Positions 27,621-36,629 of a DNA stretch of 64,000 nucleotides are shown one piece after another. This DNA comes from Novosphingobium sp. G106. GTDB lineage: Bacteria > Pseudomonadota > Alphaproteobacteria > Sphingomonadales > Sphingomonadaceae. Both the position numbers and the translations under genes were made by a program. The stretch spans positions 124,001 to 188,000 of the forward strand of contig NZ_JAHOOZ010000004.1 in the NCBI RefSeq assembly GCF_019075875.1. Reading direction: 5' to 3'. Each line of letters begins with the position of its first letter. Within the stretch, counting starts at the first letter, position 1. Under the pieces are notes generated by a model. That model was not told where the DNA came from. It saw nothing but the letters and a program-made list of their open reading frames with translations, and made no database searches.

Positions 27621-28508
27621 TCAATTCTCGCCGCGCGCGTGGGAATGCAGATGATCGATTTCAGCCTGTCGATTCTGCAAGTATGTTTTGCGCAGGACGG
27701 CATAGGGATCTGAAGTCTGCTCGCGCAGTTGGTGCAGATTCTCGTCAATTTCGACACGGCGATTGAGCGCGCCGACGATCCCACTGGGAACCGTATAGGC
27801 CGGTTGGGAAAAGGGCTTTCCGACAGCGAGCGGCAGCACGAGGCGGTCCGCTGCGCCACCCAAGAGATCGCGCAATGTTGTCGGGCCGACCAAAGGGAGA
27901 AAGAGGTACGGGCCTGGTTTCACGCCATAGTAGCCGAGGCTGTCGGCAAAGCCGTTGGGCCGGCGCGGCAGGTTAAAGGTCCGTCTCTTCGCCATATCGA
28001 AGACCCCGGCGGCGCCAATAGTCGAGTTGATCGCGAAGCGGCCCAGTGTTTCGGAAGCCTTGCCCGGCTTCATTTGGACGAGGAAATTCAGCATAACGAC
28101 CGGTTCGTGCAGATTGTTGAGGATGTTGCGCAGGCCGTTCCTGACAGGCTCGGGTATTATGTGTTTATAGCCAATCGCGACCGGGCCGACCAACGCCTGG
28201 TCCACTGCCTGGGTGGCGGCGAAGGACGTTTCGTTGACATGTTCTAGGGGATCGCCGGCCGGGGTTTGGCGCTCCGCCTCTACTACGATCGCGTCCTGGC
28301 CCCCATCAGTATCGGGCACTGCTGGCGAGCCTAGCATGGCAACCTGCCGACCAATTGCCGGCGCTTCGGGCAGCTTCGGTGCTGAGGCATTCGGAATTTC
28401 AGGCGCCCCGACCATGAGCGCCAATGCCGCGAGAGAAATCGCACTCAATGCATTGTCCTTTTCGACGATGATCTGCTCCGACCTCCGGGCTTGATACACG
28501 GGAGCCAA
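27621..28508 (-). CDS. MlaA/VacJ-family protein
   Basis: Up to 295 residues. The MlaA domain runs from DPLEHVNETSFAATQAVDQA (about 90) through PVRNGLRNILNNLHEPVVMLN, TIGAAGVFDMA, GFADSLGYYGVKPGPYLFLPLVGPTTLRD (in part) to the C-terminal helices. MlaA removes phospholipids from the outer leaflet of the outer membrane. No lipobox cysteine is visible, unlike classical MlaA. The start is uncertain: TTG at 28508, or TTG at 28448 preceded by AAAGGA and opening a hydrophobic leader (SAISLAALALMVGA). No other mla genes are adjacent, so it is probably an accessory paralogue. Confidence 0.82.
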   Translation of the reverse strand: MAPVYQARRSEQIIVEKDNALSAISLAALALMVGAPEIPNASAPKLPEAPAIGRQVAMLGSPAVPDTDGGQDAIVVEAERQTPAGDPLEHVNETSFAATQAVDQALVGPVAIGYKHIIPEPVRNGLRNILNNLHEPVVMLNFLVQMKPGKASETLGRFAINSTIGAAGVFDMAKRRTFNLPRRPNGFADSLGYYGVKPGPYLFLPLVGPTTLRDLLGGAADRLVLPLAVGKPFSQPAYTVPSGIVGALNRRVEIDENLHQLREQTSDPYAVLRKTYLQNRQAEIDHLHSHARGEN

Positions 28509-28643
28509 GGCTGAGACGTCAGCCAGCCGAGGTACCGCAGTTGCAGTGCGGAAGGACTGTCAGGTCGTAATCTTGCCTGCTCGAACTGCGGGAATCCCTT
28601 CCGGTGTCGTCATGACGGCACCGTCAGAAGGAATGAAAGCGTC

Positions 28644-29552
28644 ATGCATTGCCTGATCGAAACCCTGCACAGACATGGCATACAGTCGGCTCACCGAATG
28701 GCGATCGACCCCATCGTGGATTTCCCGATCGACTATCGTCTGCTCTCGGAACTGGTCAAGGTTCTGGCTAGCGACCTAGCCGGCTTATACAATCCTGCAA
28801 GGCCCGTGGCAGTGCAGCTTGATCATGGCCTGGCGCTTGCCTTGCTCGACCTTTCGTTGATCGCCGCCGGAATTCCTCAGCTCACCATATCGAGCGCATG
28901 CTCGGCTAGCGATGCCGCGACCGCCATGGCTTGGAGCGGGGCTCAGGCAGTCTATCTGAACGCGACCGACATGGTCCGCCTGCGCCATGCTATTCCCATG
29001 ACGCCCATGCCGGCTGGCACTGGCCGGGTCACCTTTCGCTCCATTCGCTCTCGCAAAGATAAACAGGTCTGCGTTCCTCTGCGGTATCTATTCGAAATTG
29101 CCGCTTCACTTGTCGATTTATCGGAACCGGGACATTTTGATCGGCATCTAGCGCTTCAGCCGACCTGGATGCTTTCGGAAGCGATTGCAGGATTCTACGC
29201 GACGATCCTGGCCGGCGGAACCTATGTGATGCCTCCCGCAAAACGCATCGGTCTGGCCAATCCCAATCGCCCCGATTTCGAGCGGATGGTGGATAGTATC
29301 GCCGAGATGCGGATCACGTCGCTCGTTCTGGAACCGACGCTTCTCGCCGGGCTGACGGGGGTGCTTGAAGCGCGTGGGCGCCGGTTGCCGATGCTGGCGA
29401 GGGTGATCGTGAGCGGCGGGCCGGCACCGCGCGCGCTGATCGAGCGTAGCCGGACACTGGGCCTTCCAGTTCGAGTGGTCGAAGACTTGGCTAGGTCGAC
29501 CTGGATGGCGGCCTTCGAAGATCGTCCCGAGATGGCAGAAGGGCGTGGGTAG
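28644..29552 (+). CDS. Truncated AMP-binding (ANL superfamily) protein, degenerate P-loop
   Basis: 302 residues from ATG at 28644. The order of segments follows acyl-CoA synthetase-like adenylating enzymes: LDHGLALALLDLSLIAAGIPQLTIS, then the place of the phosphate-binding loop, LGGTYVMPP-like AGGTYVMPPAK, and VIVSGGPAPRALIERSRTLGL. Where the family has a TSGSTGxPKG loop the sequence reads TFRSIRSRKDKQVCVPL, so ATP binding is doubtful. The C-terminal acyl-adenylate core (YGxSE onward) and the mobile domain are absent; the protein ends in an unrelated tail. Probably a decaying gene. It converges with the GT4 gene, 6 bp apart. Confidence 0.6.
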   Translation: MHCLIETLHRHGIQSAHRMAIDPIVDFPIDYRLLSELVKVLASDLAGLYNPARPVAVQLDHGLALALLDLSLIAAGIPQLTISSACSASDAATAMAWSGAQAVYLNATDMVRLRHAIPMTPMPAGTGRVTFRSIRSRKDKQVCVPLRYLFEIAASLVDLSEPGHFDRHLALQPTWMLSEAIAGFYATILAGGTYVMPPAKRIGLANPNRPDFERMVDSIAEMRITSLVLEPTLLAGLTGVLEARGRRLPMLARVIVSGGPAPRALIERSRTLGLPVRVVEDLARSTWMAAFEDRPEMAEGRG

Positions 29553-29558
29553 CTACCG

Positions 29559-30734
29559 TCAGGCGGCGTTGACCCGCTTGTCCATTCGCTGCGCATAGCT
29601 TTCGAACAGCCGCAGAAAATGTTCGTCCATGCTTTGGACGAACGGTGCCGCTGCCGTTGCACGCCCGCGTTGCATAAGCGGAGCCGAGGTCATGAAGCGG
29701 CGAACCGCGTCTGCCAGGCGCGCGGACGAGCAGGCCTCGTACAATTCGCCCTGTCCGCTGACGAACTGGTCGCTGGCCCCGCCCGCATCGGGAACGATCA
29801 GCGGCAGGCCGCTGGCTTTCGCTTCGGCGGCGACCATGCAGAAGGTCTCCGCTTCGCAACCATGAACCAAAGCGTCGGCGCTTGCCAACACCGTTGCCAG
29901 CTCGCGCCTATCGGCAATCGGCGCAATCAACTGGACATGGGGGTTGTTCGCGGCGGCGCGAATGACGCGCGTGCGTTCGCGCCCGTTGCCGAACAGCACC
30001 AGCCCGATGGGATGGTCATAGCCGGCGGCGGTAACGGCCTCGATCACCATCGGCCAACGCTTCTCCGGAGCGAGGCGCCCCAGGCCGATCAGCAGCGTCG
30101 CATCGGAGTCGAGGCCGCAGCGGGCAAGCAGGCGCGCGCGTAGTCCTTCGTCGCGCAACGCTGGGGCGAACAGGCCCGGCGTCACGCCCATCGGAATGGT
30201 CTGCACCTTGCGCATCCCGCCATCGGTGAGCCGCGCGGTCAGGCTGGCTCCGGCGCTGACGACGACGTCGAACTGCTGGTCCAGCCGGCGCAGGTGCCGC
30301 CAGAAGAATTCGAAGCCGCGATCGATGTTGTCGCGCGAGGCAAGCTTTCCGAACCAGCGATAGGGATAGGCGGAAAGCGGGTCGGCATGCATGACCAACG
30401 AGCGTAATGCCCGGCCGCGCCAGCGCGCGACCATGGCCGGGCTCGCCCAGGGAGAGGACACTTCGACGACATCGGGATCGAGACGATCGAGCAGGTCATG
30501 CAACGCCGCCTCGTCCTTGAAGTAATGATAACGGCGATCGACCGGAAGTTGGGGCCCCGATACTGTGATGAGGCGGCCCGCGGGTGCATAGTCGACCATG
30601 GTGTCGCGGGTCCCCGGCGCAACCACGATCACCTGTTCGTGGCCTGGCCGAGCGGCCTGCAGCTTACGCTCCACATAGGTTTTCACGCCCCCGCCGTGAG
30701 GCGTATAGAACGCGCAAATATCGACGATACGCAA
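29559..30734 (-). CDS. GT4-family glycosyltransferase
   Basis: 391 residues with the GT-B fold. The N-terminal acceptor domain starts MRIVDICAFYTPHGGGVKTYVERK with the glycine loop. The donor-site motif is LIGLGRLAPEKRWPMVIEA, and the E-x7-E element is in CEAETFCMVAAEAKASGLP. It probably moves a sugar from a nucleotide donor to a lipid or glycan acceptor at the inner membrane face. It is the last gene of the minus-strand DUF2334-GT4-flippase-DUF2141-GT4 unit; 4 bp separate it from the DUF2141 gene. Confidence 0.93.
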   Translation of the reverse strand: MRIVDICAFYTPHGGGVKTYVERKLQAARPGHEQVIVVAPGTRDTMVDYAPAGRLITVSGPQLPVDRRYHYFKDEAALHDLLDRLDPDVVEVSSPWASPAMVARWRGRALRSLVMHADPLSAYPYRWFGKLASRDNIDRGFEFFWRHLRRLDQQFDVVVSAGASLTARLTDGGMRKVQTIPMGVTPGLFAPALRDEGLRARLLARCGLDSDATLLIGLGRLAPEKRWPMVIEAVTAAGYDHPIGLVLFGNGRERTRVIRAAANNPHVQLIAPIADRRELATVLASADALVHGCEAETFCMVAAEAKASGLPLIVPDAGGASDQFVSGQGELYEACSSARLADAVRRFMTSAPLMQRGRATAAAPFVQSMDEHFLRLFESYAQRMDKRVNAA

Positions 30735-30738
30735 GCGG

Positions 30739-31248
30739 TCAGTCCTCGGTCGGGCCGAAGGACATCAGCCCCCGGCGGTAATTCAATACGATGCGTATGC
30801 GAGAGGGGGTGGACCCGACGCGAACGCTGGCCGCCGCAGCTTTAGGCTTCGACCAGCCGAGCTTTGGATTGCCGCCGAAGGCTATGCCGTCGATCGACAG
30901 GCCGAAGCGATGATTGCCGTCACGGTCGTGGAGTAGGCTCAGCGCATAAGTCCCCGAAGCCGGAGCACGAATGCACATTTCAACCATGCCGGCCTGCGGC
31001 ACGGCGATTTCGACGCGCCGGAAGACCTTGCCCGCGGAGACCAGGACATTGTCGTCCTGAAGGAAGTCGGCATCGTTGGCAGGGTAGAGTTCCAGCTTAA
31101 GCAGTCCGCGCCGATCCTTGAGGCCTATGACATCCACGAGTAGCGCAGGGCCTGCCTCGCCGCGGCGACATTGTCCCTCCGTCGTGCCGAGGTCCGCGGT
31201 GGAACGAAGCGAGGCGGCGAGCAGAATCGACATGATTGCGCCGATCAT
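30739..31248 (-). CDS. DUF2141-family secreted protein
   Basis: 169 residues with a short N-terminal hydrophobic leader (MIGAIMSILLAASL). The DUF2141 pattern is visible: ALLVDVIGLKDRRGLLKLELYP, GTYALSLLHDRDGNHRFGLSI, then GIAFGGNPKLGW and a final RIVLNYRRG. The domain is a small beta-sandwich of unknown role, usually exported. Start ATG at 31248 overlaps the stop of the flippase-like gene by ATGA. Its constant position inside a glycosyltransferase unit suggests an envelope role. Confidence 0.85.
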   Translation of the reverse strand: MIGAIMSILLAASLRSTADLGTTEGQCRRGEAGPALLVDVIGLKDRRGLLKLELYPANDADFLQDDNVLVSAGKVFRRVEIAVPQAGMVEMCIRAPASGTYALSLLHDRDGNHRFGLSIDGIAFGGNPKLGWSKPKAAAASVRVGSTPSRIRIVLNYRRGLMSFGPTED

Positions 31249-32168
31249 TCCTGATGACCCTCCCTGGCCAGTTCAGAAAGGCCGACACAGGCGCCCACCA
31301 AGAGGTGCCCGCCCAGGATCAACGTTGAGAACAACGCGATGGCCGACGCGATCTCGTGTTCCGATCCCACGAGGAAAGTCGCGAGTCCGGCGAAGACGAC
31401 GTCCTTGTTGGGCAGAAACGGCAGGCGCGAGAGAAGCTGGCGCAGAGTTCCGAGCAGCAGCCACCAGGTCAATGCCACGCTTGGCAGCAGCAAATGCCAT
31501 GCGGTGGCGGCCAACAGCATCATCACGACGATCCGCGCCGAATGGACGAAAGTGACGAACCAGAGTTCGCGCTTGGGCAGGGTGAACAGCCGTTTGCGCA
31601 ACAGCAGCATGGCCGCCGAGAGCAGCAGCACGAAAACGGTGGAGCCGACGAAGGCGCGGCTGTTCATGCCAAGGTGAAGTTCGCCGAACAGCGGGGCTGC
31701 GACCGCCACCATCAGCAGCGTGAACAGATTGCCGGTCAGCGCGCTGAGGATCGTGACGTCCTTGATCGCTCCGAACGGCGCCGCACTGATCTGGGCGTGG
31801 CGACGCGCCCAGGCATAGAAATAGACTTCGCCCAGATATCCGAGCAGGATTTCGTTGCTGACCAGCTTGCGCAGGAGGGCAGGAAATCCGCCGACCGGCA
31901 ACGACCATATCCGGCGAAAGATGATCCACTCGGATATCGGGCCGGCAAAGTAGTAAGCAACGATCACGGTCCAGAAGACCGGACTGGACGGCATGAGCGC
32001 CGCCAATCGCCGAACGTCCATCTGGCGAAGCTGATAGACCACCGAGGCAAGGATCAGCACCGAAATGACCGGGCCTATCCACTTGGTCCAACTTCGGCCG
32101 GTTCGCACCAGCGGTTCAGGATCGATGATCCGGTTCCCAGGAACCTCGAAGGCTGCGTGAGCGGTCAT
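31245..32168 (-). CDS. Polytopic membrane protein, lysylphosphatidylglycerol synthase TM-like (UPF0104)
   Basis: 307 residues with about eight membrane helices, starting near residue 30 (WIGPVISVLILASVVYQL), and the family-like segments FAGPISEWIIFRRIW and LVSNEILLGYLGEVYFYAWAR. Proteins of this group are proposed lipid-linked sugar flippases or accessory transferases. Both ends overlap neighbours by ATGA, so translation is coupled with the GT4 before and DUF2141 after it. It probably moves or modifies the product of the two glycosyltransferases. Confidence 0.75.
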   Translation of the reverse strand: MTAHAAFEVPGNRIIDPEPLVRTGRSWTKWIGPVISVLILASVVYQLRQMDVRRLAALMPSSPVFWTVIVAYYFAGPISEWIIFRRIWSLPVGGFPALLRKLVSNEILLGYLGEVYFYAWARRHAQISAAPFGAIKDVTILSALTGNLFTLLMVAVAAPLFGELHLGMNSRAFVGSTVFVLLLSAAMLLLRKRLFTLPKRELWFVTFVHSARIVVMMLLAATAWHLLLPSVALTWWLLLGTLRQLLSRLPFLPNKDVVFAGLATFLVGSEHEIASAIALFSTLILGGHLLVGACVGLSELAREGHQE

Positions 32169-33346
32169 GCGCAGATCTTTCCGATGGAATGCGGTGGGGC
32201 AGGTAGCAACGCATCGGTTTCGTCAGACCGCTCGTGCGCCAGGACCTGCCGCATGGCCCGGAGATAGGCCTCGCCCGCCAGTTCGATGGTAAAGCGCCGG
32301 GCTTGCGCCAGGCTCAGGTCGTCGTTCGGGTGAAGCGTCTCCGCGCCTGCGATCGCAGCGACGAGTGCCTGTTCGTCACCAACTGCGACCAGGCGGCCAA
32401 GCGCGCCGTGTGCCAGAAGTCCGGCCATGCTGCAGGAGCAATCCGTGGCGATGACCGGCAACCGGGCGGCAAGCGCCTCGAGTACAGCGGCGGGCACGCC
32501 TTCGTAGTCGGAAGAGAGCAGGCATATGTCGAACTGCGACAGCAGGGCGGAAGGCTCAGGAACATAGCCCCGAAACTCCACCCGTTCGCTCAGCCCGAGT
32601 TCGGCGGCCAGGGCCACCAGCCGGTCGCGCGCGGGTCCGTTGCCGATGATTACGAGACGGTCGTGTTCGCGCGCTCCGGTCCGAAATGCGCGCAGCATCA
32701 ACGCGAAGTTCTTCTGCGATGCGAGGCGCCCGACGGCGACGAAGCGGATTCCGGCCTGGGGCAAGCGGACCGCTTGGGGCTGCGCTCTCAGCCGGGCGAT
32801 CATCGCTTCGGACAAGGCCGGATCGGGAATGATGGCGAGCTGGTCGGCCGACAGGCCCAAAGCGTCTCGGATCTCGCCCGACATCGCATCGTCCATGCCG
32901 ACCACGTGGTCGAGAAAGCGGCCCTGGATCCGCAGCCAGCGCCGATAGGCCCAGCGCCACCAGCCCGGTATATCGCGGCGATCGAGGCTGTTGCTGATCT
33001 TCGCTACGATCGGCGGACAATCACGGCCCAAGATCAGCTTCAGGGCGACGGCGACGACCGTGTAGCTGTTGCCGGCGCAGAACAGGATGTCGGGACGGAG
33101 CCGGCGTACCACGCGGGGAAGCGTGACGATCATCCACAGCGTTTCCCAGCTGCCAGTGCCGATGCCGGGCGAAGACGGCGTGATGAAATCGAGGTCGCCG
33201 CCGACATCGGCGCGCATGTCCCCGGCGACCCGGCCGACGAACAGCGGAGCGTCGGTTCCAAGCTCACGCCAGCGACGAACGAGGCGCAGGGCAACGCGCT
33301 CCACCCCGCCAAGATCGAAACTGTGCACGAAAGTCAGGACGCGCAT
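32165..33346 (-). CDS. GT4-family glycosyltransferase
   Basis: 393 residues. N-terminal loop FVHSFDLGGVERVALRL, donor-domain motifs FVAVGRLASQKNFALMLRAF and LVIIGNGPARDRL, and the E-x7-E-like SSDYEGVPAAVLEALAARLP. Typical of transferases acting on lipid-linked or exopolysaccharide acceptors. The start overlaps the deacetylase-like gene end by 13 bp. Confidence 0.93.
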   Translation of the reverse strand: MRVLTFVHSFDLGGVERVALRLVRRWRELGTDAPLFVGRVAGDMRADVGGDLDFITPSSPGIGTGSWETLWMIVTLPRVVRRLRPDILFCAGNSYTVVAVALKLILGRDCPPIVAKISNSLDRRDIPGWWRWAYRRWLRIQGRFLDHVVGMDDAMSGEIRDALGLSADQLAIIPDPALSEAMIARLRAQPQAVRLPQAGIRFVAVGRLASQKNFALMLRAFRTGAREHDRLVIIGNGPARDRLVALAAELGLSERVEFRGYVPEPSALLSQFDICLLSSDYEGVPAAVLEALAARLPVIATDCSCSMAGLLAHGALGRLVAVGDEQALVAAIAGAETLHPNDDLSLAQARRFTIELAGEAYLRAMRQVLAHERSDETDALLPAPPHSIGKICA

Positions 33347-34143
33347 GCGAATGCCTCTGACGCCGGAAGTTCGGCGTAGCGGGAGATGCGGTGCGATCGG
33401 CTCAACCGCGCGACCGCATGATCGATACTCGACATGATCGCCGGGACCGTCGTGTCACCGGGGTGAACGCCGACACGCGCGACATGCATTGCCTGCAGCA
33501 GGGTCGGCAGCAGGCGCGCGGCCAACAGCGAGGACGCGATCCGTGCCCGGCTGCGGCTCGCCCAGGTCAGCACCGGGCTCTCGGCCAGGATCTGCCCGGT
33601 GGCCGGAGACCAGACCTTCCAGTGATCCTCTGCCATCATGAATCCGCAATCGGCCAAGGCATCGAGCGCGCCGGGGCCGTAAAGCCAAGCGGGGGCAATG
33701 AACCCGGCAACGGCCCGGCCGGTAACGTCTTCGATCAGTTTCTTGCCGTCACGCATGAGAGCACGGGCACAGGCCCGGTCGAGCCCCAGGAATTCGCCTT
33801 CGCCGGCAGTCATGTACTGGGCTTTGAAGCGCGCAGTGGGCGTCCTGTGCCGCGTCGAGTCCCGGTGGAACCAGCCATGGACGAAGACTTCGGCACCTCG
33901 GTCCGACCATTCGCGCAGCCGCGTGGCGAAAGGCGATCCGGGCTGGATCGGCGCTTCGCCCCCATGATTGGGTACGACCAGCAGCGCCACCCTGTCGAGC
34001 GACGTGTGCTGCCCGAGATGGTCGCGAAGCCGGTCGACTGCGCCTTCCGAACGAGGACCGACATCGTGGATCGAAAGCAGGAGGCGGCGCGTAGGTTCTT
34101 TCGAAGACTGCGCGCCACGAGACAGCGAGCTGGTATTCCGCAA
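33334..34143 (-). CDS. DUF2334 polysaccharide deacetylase-like protein
   Basis: 269 residues from ATG at 34143. NodB-like fold markers: RRLLLSIHDVGPRSEGAVDR (the D of the metal site), VVPNHGG, GAEVFVHGWFHRDS (HxxxH-like ligands), and GFIAPAWLYGPGALDAL. No signal peptide, so it is cytoplasmic, as usual for DUF2334. Probably de-N-acetylates a lipid-linked sugar before further glycosylation. It starts 122 bp after the STN-type receptor gene ends, so it may be read from the same transcript. Confidence 0.87.
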   Translation of the reverse strand: MRNTSSLSRGAQSSKEPTRRLLLSIHDVGPRSEGAVDRLRDHLGQHTSLDRVALLVVPNHGGEAPIQPGSPFATRLREWSDRGAEVFVHGWFHRDSTRHRTPTARFKAQYMTAGEGEFLGLDRACARALMRDGKKLIEDVTGRAVAGFIAPAWLYGPGALDALADCGFMMAEDHWKVWSPATGQILAESPVLTWASRSRARIASSLLAARLLPTLLQAMHVARVGVHPGDTTVPAIMSSIDHAVARLSRSHRISRYAELPASEAFACAS

Positions 34144-34265
34144 ACTCTACCTCCGCCTTGCGACCACCCGCAAGACGGCACCGCAATGCCCAGCCGCAGT
34201 CGACGCGGAATAAAAATTGTGTCTGTACGGCCCGCCCGCCCTTTCGGTGCGCTGGCTTTGCGCGG

Positions 34266-36629
34266 TTACCAGGATCGGGAGATGGAAAGAGTGAACGTGC
34301 GCGGCCGCAAGGGCGTGTATTGCGGCGCGTTCAGGATCGAAAACTGGTTGCCGAAGGCAAAGCTGTCGCCCTTGATATCCATCAGATTGTCGATCCGCGC
34401 GCTTAGTACCACACGGTCCCGTGCAAAAGTTGCAGTGGCGGCGAGGGGCAGGTACCCGCCCATTTGCCGGTCGAGGGCGGGGTCGAACGCAAGGCGCGCT
34501 TTGCCGACATAGTTGGCCTGGCCTGTCAGACTTGCCTTCCATTCGCCAAGGTCGAAACCGTACTCGAGGGTCAGCCGCCCGGTAAAGTCGGGCACAACCG
34601 GCAGGCGGCGATCGTCCAGCGCCAGGCCGTTCTCGCTGCTGACCAATACGGCGTCTATGAAACTTCCACCGACAGACAGGCGCAGCCCGGCCGCGGGCAG
34701 CCAATCGACGCTCGCCTCGAGGCCGAATATACGACCGTGGCCGGCATTGCGGGTAGCGACCAGGCCGTTGGCCAGCAGATAGTCCGACTGAATATGACGC
34801 CAATCGGTATAGTAGATGCTCGCGCTCGCCGCGAACCGGTTTCCCGGCGAGGCATAACGCATGCCGAGATCCAACGTGCCGAGATCGTCGGAATCGAAGC
34901 GGCCGGCGCCAGGCATGTCGGCAGGAGCCAGTCCACCGGGACGAACCGCGCGGGCATACCGCAGATAGACGAGCGTGCGCTGGCTGGGCGTCCAAGCCAG
35001 CGAAAGGCTGGGCGAGAGAATCGTCTTGGTTATCCGGTCGGACGACCCCGCCGAACGCTCCTGCGCCTCGTCTTCAGCGACGGAGCGAGATACCCGCGCG
35101 CCGGCAGTTACCGTCAACTGCTCAAGCAGCGGGATACTGGCTTCGCCGAACATCGCCAGTTCCGTGACGTAGCGATCGAGCGCCTCGACCCCGCGGCTGT
35201 CCTGGACCGTGCTGACCGTAGCGATCGTATGGCTACGCGCACGAAGGTAGGAAATCCCGGCGATCCACCGCGACGATCCGACTGGAGAAAGCCGCACTTC
35301 GTGATTGACGATCGTATAATGACTATCACTGTCGAACCGCGACGGGCCGGACAAGGCAAACAGGGGTGACGCATCGGTGGAATCGAGCGTATAGCTGACA
35401 TTGTGATCGACGTAGCTGCTGGTGGCGAGAAGCTTCAGGCCGCCAAGCCTGCCTTGTATGGTAGCGGCAATCATCCTGAAATCGTTGTCGGTGGGCTCGG
35501 GGATTCGCGCCTCACGCAGCCGCGTCTTGTCCGACACCGTCACGTACTGGCTGTCACGTACGCCGATGTCTTGCAGAACGCCCGCGAGGTCGACGGTCCA
35601 ATCGCGATCCGGCTGCCAGCGCAGCGCCAACCGTCCGCCATCGGTTACGGTGCGGTTGGCGTTGCGATTGCGGCCGGCGTTGTCGATCCAGCCGCCCTCG
35701 CGCAGAACGTAGCCAACACCGCGCAAGGCGAGCTTGTCGGTCGTCAGCGGCAGATTGACCGTGGCCTCGCCGCCGGCGCCGACGCCGCCATGTTCGATCG
35801 CTTCGCCGATCACGCGGGCGCTGCCGCTCGCCTCGGTCAGGTCCGGTTTGCGCGTGACGACGTGATATATCCCGCCCAGCGCGCCCGAACCGTAGAGCGG
35901 CCCTTGCGGGCCCTTCAGCACTTCCACGCGTTCCATATCGACGAGGCGTAGATCGGGATCGGGCGCGTCGAACGTGACGCGTGCTTCGTCGAGCTGGGCG
36001 GAGACCGTCGACTGGCTGGGCCCGTTGAAGGCGCTGTCGGCAACGCCGCGGATGAATTGCCGATTGCGCCCCGAACCGAGATTGGTCAGCGCCAGGCCGT
36101 CGACCGACAAAGCCAATTCGCGGCTGCCCGACGCGAGTCCGACCGGTCCAATCCCGTCCAGCGACACAACGCTGATCGACAGCGGAAGGTCCCTGAGCCG
36201 CTGGTGCCGCTTCTGCCCCGTGACGATTATGTCCTGCGCCGGCAAGGGGGGCTGCACAGAAATCTTTGGTCGTGGAGCCGGAAGGGGGGCGGGCCGCGGG
36301 GGACGAATGTTCTGGAGTGCGCGTTCAATCCGATAGGCGGTGGGATTGACCAGCCTAGCCCGCCAACCGGTCCCGGTAAGAAGGCGATCGAGCGCTTGCG
36401 ATGTACTCATCGTGCCGTGAAGCGCGGGTACGCGGGTTTGGGGTAGATCTTGGGGCCAGCCGATAGAGACGTTCGCAGTCCGCGATAATGCGGTCAGCGA
36501 CCCCGCCATGATGCCGGCCGGTATATCGAAGCGATATTGCACATCCCTAGCGGCCGCAGGTGACGGCAGGGCTAATATCTCAGCGAGCGGGACCAGCGCC
36601 GAGGCGAGCATGATTGCCCGTCTCTTCAT
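34266..36629 (-). CDS. TonB-dependent receptor with STN signalling domain (FecA/FpvA type)
   Basis: About 787 residues from ATG at 36629 (MKRRAIMLASALVPLAEIL). Signal peptide to about AAA; then an STN domain (FDIPAGIMAGSLTALSRTAN ... STSQALDRLLTGTGW), a proline-rich linker with TonB-box-like DIIVTGQKR, plug (ERVEVLKGPQGPLYGSGALGG) and barrel ending FTLSISRSW. The STN domain contacts an anti-sigma factor across the periplasm; the genes for FecR and the ECF sigma precede it. It overlaps the FecR gene by 50 bp. The ligand is unknown; it could be a siderophore or a glycan, and the downstream glycosyltransferase genes hint at an envelope or carbohydrate role. Confidence 0.92.
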   Translation of the reverse strand: MKRRAIMLASALVPLAEILALPSPAAARDVQYRFDIPAGIMAGSLTALSRTANVSIGWPQDLPQTRVPALHGTMSTSQALDRLLTGTGWRARLVNPTAYRIERALQNIRPPRPAPLPAPRPKISVQPPLPAQDIIVTGQKRHQRLRDLPLSISVVSLDGIGPVGLASGSRELALSVDGLALTNLGSGRNRQFIRGVADSAFNGPSQSTVSAQLDEARVTFDAPDPDLRLVDMERVEVLKGPQGPLYGSGALGGIYHVVTRKPDLTEASGSARVIGEAIEHGGVGAGGEATVNLPLTTDKLALRGVGYVLREGGWIDNAGRNRNANRTVTDGGRLALRWQPDRDWTVDLAGVLQDIGVRDSQYVTVSDKTRLREARIPEPTDNDFRMIAATIQGRLGGLKLLATSSYVDHNVSYTLDSTDASPLFALSGPSRFDSDSHYTIVNHEVRLSPVGSSRWIAGISYLRARSHTIATVSTVQDSRGVEALDRYVTELAMFGEASIPLLEQLTVTAGARVSRSVAEDEAQERSAGSSDRITKTILSPSLSLAWTPSQRTLVYLRYARAVRPGGLAPADMPGAGRFDSDDLGTLDLGMRYASPGNRFAASASIYYTDWRHIQSDYLLANGLVATRNAGHGRIFGLEASVDWLPAAGLRLSVGGSFIDAVLVSSENGLALDDRRLPVVPDFTGRLTLEYGFDLGEWKASLTGQANYVGKARLAFDPALDRQMGGYLPLAATATFARDRVVLSARIDNLMDIKGDSFAFGNQFSILNAPQYTPLRPRTFTLSISRSW

